Assembly (NCBI RefSeq): GCF_000803065.1
Contig: NZ_JSXI01000067.1
Coordinates: 60,833-124,832 of the forward strand
Direction of reading: 5' to 3'
DNA length: 64,000 bases
Source: Sphingomonas sp. ERG5
GTDB taxonomy: Bacteria > Pseudomonadota > Alphaproteobacteria > Sphingomonadales > Sphingomonadaceae
This document shows, in pieces, positions 17,929 to 26,029 of the stretch (position 1 is the first letter of the stretch; every line of letters starts with the position of its first letter). The notes beneath the pieces are model-generated. The model worked only from the letters and a program-made list of their open reading frames with translations. It searched no databases and was not told the DNA's origin. The position numbers and the translations under genes are program-made.

Positions 17929-17959
17929 CGAAGAACAAAATCAACCTATGGTTGAATCT

Positions 17960-18550
17960 ATGATCGCGCATCTCAAAGGCCGCCTCGACGCAACCGGTAT
18001 CGACCATGCGGTGGTCGATGTTGGTGGCGTCGGTTATCTCGTTGGCGCTTCGGCCAGGACGCTGGCGAGCATCGGCCCGATCGGCGAAGCGGTGATGCTG
18101 CACACGGAAATGCTCGTGGCGGAGGACTTCATCCGCCTGGTCGGTTTCGCGACGGCAAGCGAGCGCGACTGGTTCCGCTTGTTGACCGGGGTGCAGGGCG
18201 TTGGCGCGCGCGTCGCGCTGGCGATCCTCTCCGCGCTTGATCCGGCCGAGCTGAGCCGCGCCATCGCCGCGCAGGACAAGGCGATGGTCGCGCGTGCCAA
18301 TGGCGTCGGCCCGAAGCTTGCCGAACGCATCGTGCGCGAATTGAAGGACAAGATCGGCGGCGTGGCGATCGGCGGCGCTGCGCCGATCGTGCCCGGCGGT
18401 GCGGGCGCCGACGCCGTGTCGGCGATGCTCAATCTCGGCTTTCGCCCGGCCGAGGCCAATGCCGCGGTCGCTTCGGCGGAGGAGGAGCTGGGCACCGGCG
18501 CGACGCTCGATGCGCTGGTCCGCCTTGCCCTGCGTAAGGCGGCGAAGTAA
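17960..18550 (+). CDS. ruvA: Holliday junction branch migration protein RuvA
   Basis: A 196-residue DNA-junction-binding subunit of the RuvAB branch-migration motor. The N-terminal OB-fold (MIAHLKGRLDATGIDHAVVD), the helix-hairpin-helix motifs (LTGVQGVGARVALAIL and ANGVGPKLAERIVRELK) and the C-terminal RuvB-binding domain (SAMLNLGFRPAEANAAV) are present in order. The ATG at 17960 is preferred over 17948 because the family begins MIAxLKG. Confidence 0.95.
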   Translation: MIAHLKGRLDATGIDHAVVDVGGVGYLVGASARTLASIGPIGEAVMLHTEMLVAEDFIRLVGFATASERDWFRLLTGVQGVGARVALAILSALDPAELSRAIAAQDKAMVARANGVGPKLAERIVRELKDKIGGVAIGGAAPIVPGGAGADAVSAMLNLGFRPAEANAAVASAEEELGTGATLDALVRLALRKAAK

Positions 18551-18635
18551 GGGCGCGCGATCCGGTCGCCAATGCAGACCATCCGCCGAGCCGTCAGGGG
18601 GGATCCTTACGGTGACGTATCGATTGTGGGGTGCC

Positions 18636-18977
18636 ATGTCGAAGATGCGATTGATACTTGCCGCAGCGCTTGCGCTGACCGCAACGCCGTGTTTTGCCGA
18701 CAAGCCCGCATCGACGCCAGCGCTGCCCGCCGCGCTTCCCGCGCTCGGTGCCGACTGGATGCCCGATCCGGATCCGAGCGATGCGGTCACCCATCCCGGT
18801 CTCTGGCCGCGTGGCAATGCCACCGCGGCGGGCCTTGACGACATGATCCATGATGAACGGCTTTCCGCGCATCTGTCGAGCAACGGCCGTTCGGCGAGCG
18901 GGCGCATCCTGCGCTCGGTGAGCGGCGGATATCTGGTCGTGCCGCTCTTGAAGCTTCATTTCCCGCACCGCCGCTAG
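18636..18977 (+). CDS. Small exported hypothetical protein whose 3' end lies in a palindromic element
   Basis: A 113-residue protein with a clear signal peptide (MSKMRLILAAALALTATPCFA) followed by a proline/alanine-rich segment and ALGADWMPDPDPSDAVTHPG. I do not recognise the family. The last codons and the TAG stop fall inside the left terminal repeat of the 136-bp palindromic element at 18971-19106, so the C-terminus (LKLHFPHRR) may have been reshaped by that insertion. It lies between ruvA and ruvB on the same strand. Confidence 0.6.
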   Translation: MSKMRLILAAALALTATPCFADKPASTPALPAALPALGADWMPDPDPSDAVTHPGLWPRGNATAAGLDDMIHDERLSAHLSSNGRSASGRILRSVSGGYLVVPLLKLHFPHRR

Positions 18978-19106
18978 AGTTTGATCCAGCAAGACGGCAC
19001 CGGCCCGCTCCCCCACCCGGCCCCCCACAGAATATACTGAATGGGTGGCCGGGTGGGGGAGCGGGCCGGTGCCGCGCTTCAGCGCAGCTGGATCAAACTC
19101 TAGCGG
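18971..19106. repeat. 136-bp palindromic element with perfect 20-bp terminal inverted repeats
   Basis: The outer arms CCGCTAGAGTTTGATCCAGC (18971-18990) and its exact complement (19087-19106) are perfect. An inner pair, 18996-19027 and 19042-19073, matches at 31 of 32 positions over a 14-base AT-rich loop. No ORF is inside. It looks like a non-autonomous mobile or REP/MITE-like element, and as RNA would act as a strong terminator. Confidence 0.85.
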
Positions 19107-19208
19107 AACTCCGGCGCGGCGTTCCGCTAGCCGCGCATGGTTGCAACTGCAGTTGTCAGCGGGGCGCGACAAGCATAGCCTCCCGCGTTCCACAGGTGGA
19201 GACGACGC

Positions 19209-19859
19209 ATGAAGCGACTCGTATTGGCGGCAACCAGCGTGTTGTTGATCCTTCCCGACATGGCCCTTGCCGTTCAGGCCGCACCCGAGCAAAGGCCCGC
19301 GCCGCCCCAAACGAGACCCGCACCGGGCAGGCCGCAGGTCCAGCCGCCACGCCCGGGAACCGGCGGGCCGCAGATTCAGCCGCCCCGTCCAGGCGGGCCG
19401 CAGATTCAACCACCGCGTCCGGGCCGGCCCGGCCCCGGGAACGGTGGACCGCAGATCCAGCCGCCACGGCCCGGCAATGGCGGTCCTCAGATTCAACCCC
19501 CGCGCCCCGGTCCGGGCAATGGCGGTCCGCAAATCCAGCCACCGCGTCCTGGCCGCCCCGGCCAGGTCAGGCCGCCGCGCCCGCCGCATCGTCCCGGCAC
19601 CGGACGCCCGCCCCATTTCCGGCCGATCCATGGGCCCGGATTCCAGTATCCGCGCGGCTATCGCTATCGCCGCTGGGTGGTCGGGTTGCTGCTGCCGCGC
19701 CTGTTCCTGTCGAACAGCTATTATTATAATGACTGGTATGGTCTGGGCGTCGGCGCGCCGCCGCGTGGGTACCGCTGGGTCCGCTATGGCCCGGACCTGT
19801 TGCTGGTGCAGACGCGCACCGGGCGCATCGCCGATGTGATCTACGGCGCCTTCTACTGA
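19209..19859 (+). CDS. RcnB-family exported protein with proline-rich repeats
   Basis: A 216-residue exported protein. A signal peptide (to about residue 25) is followed by a low-complexity region built of six PQ(I/V)QPPRPG units with G/N spacers (residues ~42-115), a histidine/proline-rich stretch and a C-terminal RcnB-like domain ending GAPPRGYRWVRYGPDLLLVQ then TGRIADVIYGAFY. RcnB of E. coli is a periplasmic protein tied to nickel/cobalt efflux; here the C-terminal fold is the only link, so a metal role is inferred. A good terminator follows. Confidence 0.8.
   Translation: MKRLVLAATSVLLILPDMALAVQAAPEQRPAPPQTRPAPGRPQVQPPRPGTGGPQIQPPRPGGPQIQPPRPGRPGPGNGGPQIQPPRPGNGGPQIQPPRPGPGNGGPQIQPPRPGRPGQVRPPRPPHRPGTGRPPHFRPIHGPGFQYPRGYRYRRWVVGLLLPRLFLSNSYYYNDWYGLGVGAPPRGYRWVRYGPDLLLVQTRTGRIADVIYGAFY
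19332..19553 (+). repeat. In-frame tandem repeat coding PQIQPPRPG units
   Basis: Six copies of a ~27-base unit encoding PQ(V/I)QPPRPG are separated by variable G/N/P-coding spacers within the RcnB-like gene. Copy number is likely to vary between strains by slippage. Confidence 0.8.
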
Positions 19860-19891
19860 GGCGAATGGATCGGCATCGATCGTAGGAAGAA

Positions 19892-19924
19892 GGGCGGCCG
19901 GCACCCGTGTCGGCCGCCCCTTTT
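19892..19924. terminator. Rho-independent terminator shared by convergent genes
   Basis: GGGCGGCCGGCAC pairs with GTGTCGGCCGCCC (one wobble), followed by CTTTT on the plus strand. It lies between the RcnB-like gene and the convergent lipoprotein gene, close to both stops. Confidence 0.8.
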
Positions 19925-19926
19925 CG

Positions 19927-20523
19927 TCAGGCGCCGATCTTCTTCGCCAATGCGATCGCGATACCCTTGGCGCTCGCATTATCCGCGCTCGCCAGGGTGA
20001 TGATCACGAACTTGTCCTCGCCGATAAAGACGTTCAGCTGGTTGATGCCGGGGACGAAGAACGCTTTCTTGCCCAGGCCGGCAATGTCCTCGACCGGCTT
20101 GTCGGAAAAGGCCTTGATCGATGCCGCGGCGGCATTTTTGGCGGCGTTCATCGCGCCATCGCTATTGTCGGCGATCGGCGACCAGCGCGCCATGAAGCTC
20201 GCATTGCCGCCGCCCGCCAGCGTGTAGGTGCATTCCGACGTCGCGGCAGCGCTGCCGTCTGCCTGATGGACCATGCCGAGTTGGGCTTCGGTTACCTGAG
20301 TGCCGAGCGCGGCCCCGACCGTCGCCTTGTCGAGCAGGGCGCAGGCATCGGTCGCATTCCAATTGCCGGGTGGCTTGGTACCGCCGCCGGTGCTGCCGCT
20401 CGCGCTGGTCTCCGCCGTTGCGGTGCCATTGGCGGTGCCGCCGCCGGAGGGGGCGTTACAGGCCGTGAGCAGTAAGGTGCTGCTCAGGGTCGCAACCATC
20501 GTCATCTTGTTGATCGGCATCAT
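19927..20523 (-). CDS. Predicted lipoprotein of unknown function
   Basis: A 198-residue lipoprotein: signal peptide with lipobox LTAC (cysteine at about residue 22), then a G/T/S-rich linker and a globular domain beginning WNATDACALLDKATVGAALG, which resembles the start of DUF3558-like lipoproteins. Two further cysteines (DAC and SECTY) could form a disulfide. The second ATG at 20520 is an equally good start. Function unknown; it lies between the RcnB-like gene and ruvB on the opposite strand. Confidence 0.7.
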   Translation of the reverse strand: MMPINKMTMVATLSSTLLLTACNAPSGGGTANGTATAETSASGSTGGGTKPPGNWNATDACALLDKATVGAALGTQVTEAQLGMVHQADGSAAATSECTYTLAGGGNASFMARWSPIADNSDGAMNAAKNAAAASIKAFSDKPVEDIAGLGKKAFFVPGINQLNVFIGEDKFVIITLASADNASAKGIAIALAKKIGA

Positions 20524-20657
20524 ACCGTCTCTCCCGTTATGCGCTGCGATGGTGCGCCCAATATGTGCAGCGGCGTGAGCCTAGGGCGTGATGTGGGCAG
20601 GCGAAAGCGATTTGCCGTGCTCGACAGCAGGGCGTGCCTCCCGCTACGACCGCATTC

Positions 20658-21680
20658 GTGACCGATGCCGACCGCTTCATGACGCCCGAGCGCAAGCCCG
20701 AGGATATCGACGCCGCGCTGCGCCCCAAATCGCTTGACGAATTTGTCGGGCAAAAAGCGGCGCGCGAGAATCTGCGCGTGTTCATCGCCGCCGCCAAATC
20801 GCGCGGCGATGCGCTTGATCATGTGCTGTTCTTCGGGCCGCCCGGTCTGGGCAAGACGACGCTGGCGCAGATCGTCGCGCGCGAAATGGGTGTGGGATTC
20901 CGCGCCACCTCCGGTCCGGTGATCGCCAAATCGGGCGATCTCGCCGCGTTGCTGACCAATCTCGAGGATGGCGATGTGCTGTTCATCGATGAGATTCACC
21001 GTCTCGCGCCGGCGGTCGAGGAAGTGCTCTATCCGGCGATGGAGGATCGTGCGCTCGACCTGATGATCGGCGAGGGCCCCAGTGCGCGTAGCGTGCGGAT
21101 CGACTTGCCGCGCTTCACCCTGGTCGGCGCGACGACGCGACAGGGCTTGCTGACCACGCCGCTACGCGATCGGTTCGGTATTCCGGTGCGGCTCAGTTTT
21201 TATACCGTCGACGAGCTGGAGCGCGTGGTCGCGCGCGCCGCGTCGCTGCTTGACCTGCCGGTGTCGGCGGACGGCGCGCACGAAATCGCACGCCGCTCGC
21301 GCGGGACGCCGCGCATCGCCGGGCGGTTGCTGCGCCGGGTGCGCGACTTCGCCAATGTCGCGGGCACACCCGTGGTCGATGCCCGGGCGGCCGATGCGGC
21401 GCTCAACCGGCTCGAAGTGGATTCGCTCGGTCTCGACGCGATGGACCGGCGCTATCTGATGATGATCGCCGATGTCTATCGCGGCGGCCCGGTCGGGGTG
21501 GAGACGCTGGCGGCGGGGCTGTCCGAACCGCGCGACACGATCGAGGAAGTGATCGAACCCTATCTGATCCAGCTCGGGTTGATCGCGCGCACGGCGCGGG
21601 GACGGTGCCTGAATGCGGGCGGCTGGAAGCATCTCGGGCTCAACCCGCCGGCCACGTCGCAGGACGGGCTGTTCGACTGA
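20658..21680 (+). CDS. ruvB: Holliday junction branch migration ATPase RuvB
   Basis: A 340-residue AAA+ motor that drives branch migration with RuvA. Walker A is FFGPPGLGKTTL, Walker B DVLFIDEIHRL, sensor I GATTRQG, and the C-terminal winged helix follows (RGGPVGVETLAAGLSEPRDTIEE). The GTG at 20658 gives the usual N-terminus MTDADR; a GTG at 20634 is also in frame. ruvB is separated from ruvCA by three unrelated genes, one on the opposite strand, so it needs its own promoter. Confidence 0.95.
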   Translation: MTDADRFMTPERKPEDIDAALRPKSLDEFVGQKAARENLRVFIAAAKSRGDALDHVLFFGPPGLGKTTLAQIVAREMGVGFRATSGPVIAKSGDLAALLTNLEDGDVLFIDEIHRLAPAVEEVLYPAMEDRALDLMIGEGPSARSVRIDLPRFTLVGATTRQGLLTTPLRDRFGIPVRLSFYTVDELERVVARAASLLDLPVSADGAHEIARRSRGTPRIAGRLLRRVRDFANVAGTPVVDARAADAALNRLEVDSLGLDAMDRRYLMMIADVYRGGPVGVETLAAGLSEPRDTIEEVIEPYLIQLGLIARTARGRCLNAGGWKHLGLNPPATSQDGLFD

Positions 21681-21699
21681 GCTTTGCCGGATCGGTCGG

Positions 21700-22593
21700 T
21701 CAGGTAGCGGCGTGGGGCTGAAGCGCCGCGGCCATCCACCGCCGCAGGTCGGAGACGGCAGCGGAATCAGCGGCCTCGGGCGGGGCCACGAAATGATATG
21801 AATCGCCTGGCAGGACCGGGGCGAAGGGTTGAACCAGCAGCCCGGCCGCCAGCGCGTCGGCGACGAGAACCAGGCTGGCGATGACAATGCCGTGCCCGGC
21901 AATGGCCGCTTGAATCGCATGGCCGCCATCGGTGAAGCGGGGGCCGGCAGTCACATCGACCCCATCGAACCGCGCAACGCCGCACCACCGCGCCCAGTCC
22001 GGCGCCGGGCTGGGCGCGCGCCGCCCGTCAATGTGGAGAAGAACGGCTTTCTTCAGGGCCGGAAGGCCCGTGATGCCAAGCGATGGGCTGCAAACGGGCG
22101 CGAATGCGTCATCGGTCAGTTTGACCGAATCCACATTCGGATAGCCGCCCGGGCCGTACCGGATCGCGATGTCCACTTCGCCGCGCCGAAGATCGACCAG
22201 CTCATCGGATGCATGCAGGCGAAGATCGACCATGGGCAGGATCGCCTGCAATTCGGCCAGACGCGGAACAAGCCATTGGCTCATAAAGGCGGTGTTCGCG
22301 GAAAGCGTTATTTTCTCCAGGCCGCTCGCTTGCCGCACGCGCCTGACCGCGTCGCCAATCGTCTTCAGCGCCGCCGCCGCCGCTTCATGGAGTTCGGCGC
22401 CGCCCGGCGTCAGCAGAACCCGCCTTGGATTCCGGTCGAGCAACTTGATGCCCAGATATTCTTCCAGCTGTCGGATCTGGTGGCTGACCGCCGTTGGCGT
22501 CACCGAAAGTTCGAACGCCGCGCGCTTGAAACTCGCATGCCGCGCCACGGCTTCGAACGTGCGGAGCGCAGCGAGCGGAGGAAGGTCGTTCAT
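21700..22593 (-). CDS. LysR-family transcriptional regulator (GcvA-like)
   Basis: A 297-residue LysR regulator with an N-terminal winged HTH (LAALRTFEAVARHASFKRAAFELSVTPTAVSHQIRQLEEYLG) and a C-terminal effector-binding domain. The VTPTAVSHQIRQLE pattern is typical of the GcvA/AmpR-like branch. It is divergent from the phzF-like gene with 117 bases between starts, so it probably controls that gene and itself. Effector unknown. Confidence 0.92.
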   Translation of the reverse strand: MNDLPPLAALRTFEAVARHASFKRAAFELSVTPTAVSHQIRQLEEYLGIKLLDRNPRRVLLTPGGAELHEAAAAALKTIGDAVRRVRQASGLEKITLSANTAFMSQWLVPRLAELQAILPMVDLRLHASDELVDLRRGEVDIAIRYGPGGYPNVDSVKLTDDAFAPVCSPSLGITGLPALKKAVLLHIDGRRAPSPAPDWARWCGVARFDGVDVTAGPRFTDGGHAIQAAIAGHGIVIASLVLVADALAAGLLVQPFAPVLPGDSYHFVAPPEAADSAAVSDLRRWMAAALQPHAAT

Positions 22594-22678
22594 GATGAAT
22601 CCTGCTCATCTTATGCTGAGAATTGGTCGATTGCTGAACTGAAACGCTGCGCATAACACCGAGCCGCGGGGATTATGA

Positions 22679-22692
22679 GATGAATTTTCATC
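22679..22692. promoter_or_regulatory. Palindrome in the LysR-phzF divergent region
   Basis: GATGAATTTTCATC is a 14-base palindrome with arms GATGAA/TTCATC, 18 bases before the phzF-like ATG. It is a candidate LysR operator half, although it sits close to the ribosome-binding site and could also be a repressor site or chance. Confidence 0.3.
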
Positions 22693-22710
22693 ATCATTTG
22701 GAGTATCGTT

Positions 22711-23583
22711 ATGGGTGGACTGGTGTTCGGGATGGTCGATGTTTTTGCCGATGCGCCCTTGGAGGGTAATCCGCTGGCCGTCGTCGAAGGCGGCGAACAG
22801 CTTTCGGATGATGTGCTTCGCGCGATCGCGCGCGAGTTCAACCAGGCTGAAACGACCTTCATCATGAACAGCGCGAAAGCGGACCGGAAGCTCCGCTCGT
22901 TCACCGCGGCGGGCGCCGAGGTCTTCGGCGCGGGCCATAACGCCCTTGGCGCGTGGCTGTGGCTGGCGCGAGGCGATGCGCTTGGTCCGCTGGATTCGGC
23001 GACCACCTTTCAACAGGAAATTGGGGACGCGGTTCTGCCGGTCGTTCTCGAACGCCGTGACGGGCAGGTCCATGGCCGCATGCGGCAGAAGCCGCTCCGG
23101 CTGTTGCCGGCTCTGAGCGATACCAGCGGCCTGGCGGCGGCGCTTGGTCTGGCGGCCGGGGATTTTCTTTTCGATCCGGCGCCCCGGGTGGGCGATACCG
23201 GCGCGGCCCATCTGTTGGTTCGGGTCCGTGACAAAGCGGCGGTCGATCGCGCCGAGCCGAATGTGCCGGCGCTGCTGAGCTTGCTCGAAGGGGCGCAGGC
23301 GGAGGGCTGTTATGTCTATTGGTTCGACGCGGACTCCGGCGCGGATGCCTATGCGCGCTTCTTCAATCCGACGGTCGGCCTGTGGGAAGACGCCGCGACC
23401 GGCACGGCGGCCGGTCCATTGGCGGCCTATCTGTTCGCGGAGCGTCTGTTGCGCGGAACGTCGCTACTGGTCGAGCAGGGGACGCGCCTGGGACGCCGCA
23501 GCCTCTTGTCCATCCAAGTCGGGGAACAGCCCGAATTATCCGGCTCGGGCATCGTCGTGATGGAGGGCCGAATCCTGCTGTAG
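22711..23583 (+). CDS. PhzF-family isomerase/epimerase
   Basis: A 290-residue member of the PhzF family, whose fold is two diaminopimelate-epimerase-like halves. The catalytic glutamate is Glu47 in FNQAETTFI; GHNALGAWLWLA and the C-terminal PTVGLWEDAATGTAAGPLAAYL are family signatures. No other phenazine genes are present, so this is one of the many PhzF-like enzymes of unknown substrate. A GGAG site precedes the ATG. Likely regulated by the divergent LysR protein. Confidence 0.9.
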   Translation: MGGLVFGMVDVFADAPLEGNPLAVVEGGEQLSDDVLRAIAREFNQAETTFIMNSAKADRKLRSFTAAGAEVFGAGHNALGAWLWLARGDALGPLDSATTFQQEIGDAVLPVVLERRDGQVHGRMRQKPLRLLPALSDTSGLAAALGLAAGDFLFDPAPRVGDTGAAHLLVRVRDKAAVDRAEPNVPALLSLLEGAQAEGCYVYWFDADSGADAYARFFNPTVGLWEDAATGTAAGPLAAYLFAERLLRGTSLLVEQGTRLGRRSLLSIQVGEQPELSGSGIVVMEGRILL

Positions 23584-23641
23584 ATTTCGGCAAGATCGCG
23601 CGCCTGCGTGATGGCTCCCCGCGCAACAATCTGATAGCGCA

Positions 23642-25918
23642 GTGAGGATGCCGACCGCCGCCAACTCCGCCCGCGAAATCCTGGTCAGACTGCACGATGT
23701 GATGGCGTCGCGCACGGCGGCGCAGGCGAAGCTCAATTCGGTGGTCGGGATCGTCGGCGAAGCTATGTCGAGCGAGGTCTGCTCGATCTATCTGCTGCGT
23801 GACGGCGTGCTCGAACTCTATGCCACGCGCGGCCTGGCGCAGGAGGCGGTGCATGTCACCAAGCTCGCGCTGGGCGAGGGGCTGGTCGGCACGATCGCCG
23901 AGCAGGTCGAGACGCTCAACCTCGATGAGGCCGCGAGCCATCCCGATTTCGCCTACAAGCCCGAAACGGGCGAGGAAAAATTCCACAGCTTTGCCGGCGT
24001 GCCGATCATTCGCCGCGAACGGTCGGTTGGCGTGCTGTGCGTCCAGCATGCCGATCCGCACAAATATGACGATGTCGAGATCGAGGCGCTGCAGACCGTC
24101 GCGATGGTGCTGAGCGAGCTGATCGCCAATGCCGATCTGGTCGATACCGCCGGCGCGGCGACCTTGCGGCCGCAAACCACGGCGGCGATGCGCATCGACG
24201 GGCTCAAGCTCGTCGAGGGTATGGGCAGCGGCTATGCCGTGTTCCACCAACCGCGCATCACCATCGAGCATACCGTCGCCGAGGATATCGATGCCGAGCG
24301 ACACCGGGTCTATGCCGCGTTCGACAAGATGCGCGAGCAGATCGAGCGCATCGCCAGCCAGGCCGAATTCGGCGTCGGCGGCGAACATGACGAAGTGCTG
24401 CAGACCTACAAGATGTTCGCCTATGACGAGGGCTGGAGCCGCCGCATCAATGAAGCGATCGATTCCGGCCTGACCGCCGAGGCGGCGATTGAGCGTGTGC
24501 AGCAGCGCACCCGCCAGCGCATGCGTCAGATCGACGATCCGCTGCTTGCCGATCGCATGCATGATCTGGAGGATCTGTCGAACCGGCTGCTGCGCATCGT
24601 CTCGGGCCAGATGGGCACCGCCGCGCAAGGCGGGCTCAGGCAGGACACGATCCTGATCGCGCGCAATCTCGGGCCGGCCGAACTGCTCGAATATGACCGC
24701 CGCCGCCTGAAGGGCGTGGTGCTCGAGGAAGGGTCGCTGACCGCGCATGTCACCATCGTCGCGCGGGCGATGGGCGTGCCGGTGCTTGGCCGGGTCAAGG
24801 GCGTGCGCCGCTCGATCGCCGAGGGCGATATGCTGCTGCTCGATTCGACCGCGTCGAATGTCTTTGCGCGTCCCTCGCCGGCGATGGAGGAAGCGTTCGA
24901 GGCGAAGCTGCAGCTGCGCCAGAAGCGCCGTGCGGTGTTCGCCGCGCTGAAGTCCGAATTGCCGATCACCACGGATGGTCACCGTGTGACGGTGATGGTC
25001 AATGCCGGCCTGCGCGACGATGTCGCGGCGCTCGACATGACCGGTGCCGACGGCATCGGGCTGTTCCGCACCGAATTCCAGTTCCTCGTCTCCGCCACGC
25101 TCCCGCAACGCGAACGGCAGCAGCGACTGTACCGCGAAGTGCTCGATGCGGCGGGCGACCGGCCGGTGATCTTCCGCACCGTCGATATCGGCGGCGACAA
25201 GGCGCTGCCCTATCTGACTCAGGACGATGCCGAGGAGGAGAATCCGGCGATGGGCTGGCGCGCGCTCCGGCTCGCGCTCGAACGCGACGGGCTGATGAAG
25301 GTCCAGGCGCGCGCGTTGCTCGAGGCGGCGGCGGGGCGCACGCTCAACGTCATGTTCCCGATGGTGTCCGAACCCTGGGAATATGAACAGGCGCGCGCCT
25401 TGTTCGAGGTGCAGCGCGACTGGTTCGTGCAGCGGGGCCGCAAGCTGCCCAACGAAATCAATTACGGCACCATGCTCGAAGTGCCGGCGTTGGCCGAGCA
25501 GCTCGACATCCTGCTGCCCAAGCTCGATTTCCTCTCGGTCGGCACCAATGACCTGACTCAGTTCCTGTTCGCCGCCGACCGCGCCAATCCGAAGCTGGCC
25601 GAGCGTTACGACTGGCTCAGCCCGGCGATTCTGCGCTTCCTTGCCCGGCTTGTCCCACCGACGACCGCGGCCGGCGTACCGCTCGGCGTGTGTGGCGAAA
25701 TGGGGGGGCGGCCGCTCGAGGCGATGGCGCTGATCGGGCTCGGCATCGACCGGCTGTCGATCACGCCCGCCGCAGTCGGACCGATCAAGGCGATGGTCCG
25801 CTCGCTCGACCGGGCGGCATTGATGGCGCACATGAAGCTGCTTCTGGCGGCGCCGCCGCGCGACATGCGCGGCGCGTTGAACGCCTGGGCGGTGGAAAGC
25901 GGCGTCGAACTGGCATGA
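23642..25918 (+). CDS. ptsP: Phosphoenolpyruvate-protein phosphotransferase PtsP (EI-Ntr)
   Basis: A 758-residue first enzyme of the nitrogen-type PTS: it takes phosphate from PEP and passes it to NPr. An N-terminal GAF sensor domain (about 1-165, SSEVCSIYLLRDG) is followed by the PEP-utiliser N-domain, the phosphohistidine domain (LTAHVTIVARAMGVPVLG, His369) and the PEP-binding barrel (GTNDLTQFLFAADRANP, then CGEMGGRP). The usual start is ambiguous between GTG 23642 and ATG 23648. No ptsN or ptsO is nearby. The GAF domain would bind glutamine or another nitrogen signal by analogy with E. coli. Confidence 0.94.
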   Translation: MRMPTAANSAREILVRLHDVMASRTAAQAKLNSVVGIVGEAMSSEVCSIYLLRDGVLELYATRGLAQEAVHVTKLALGEGLVGTIAEQVETLNLDEAASHPDFAYKPETGEEKFHSFAGVPIIRRERSVGVLCVQHADPHKYDDVEIEALQTVAMVLSELIANADLVDTAGAATLRPQTTAAMRIDGLKLVEGMGSGYAVFHQPRITIEHTVAEDIDAERHRVYAAFDKMREQIERIASQAEFGVGGEHDEVLQTYKMFAYDEGWSRRINEAIDSGLTAEAAIERVQQRTRQRMRQIDDPLLADRMHDLEDLSNRLLRIVSGQMGTAAQGGLRQDTILIARNLGPAELLEYDRRRLKGVVLEEGSLTAHVTIVARAMGVPVLGRVKGVRRSIAEGDMLLLDSTASNVFARPSPAMEEAFEAKLQLRQKRRAVFAALKSELPITTDGHRVTVMVNAGLRDDVAALDMTGADGIGLFRTEFQFLVSATLPQRERQQRLYREVLDAAGDRPVIFRTVDIGGDKALPYLTQDDAEEENPAMGWRALRLALERDGLMKVQARALLEAAAGRTLNVMFPMVSEPWEYEQARALFEVQRDWFVQRGRKLPNEINYGTMLEVPALAEQLDILLPKLDFLSVGTNDLTQFLFAADRANPKLAERYDWLSPAILRFLARLVPPTTAAGVPLGVCGEMGGRPLEAMALIGLGIDRLSITPAAVGPIKAMVRSLDRAALMAHMKLLLAAPPRDMRGALNAWAVESGVELA

Positions 25919-26029
25919 TTGTGTGACGGATCGGGTAGGGAGGGCGTTGACACCATCGCGACCCTTTGTGAGACACGTCCGCAATCGCAGGAAAAAACAT
26001 CGGGCCGCACCTTCCTGCCGGAGACAATC

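Noticed and set aside
19332..19553. CRISPR or intergenic repeat array
   Set aside because: The repeats are in frame and code for a proline-rich segment of a real exported protein.
22711..23583. Phenazine biosynthesis cluster
   Set aside because: A single PhzF-family gene with none of the other phz genes; the family has many unrelated roles.
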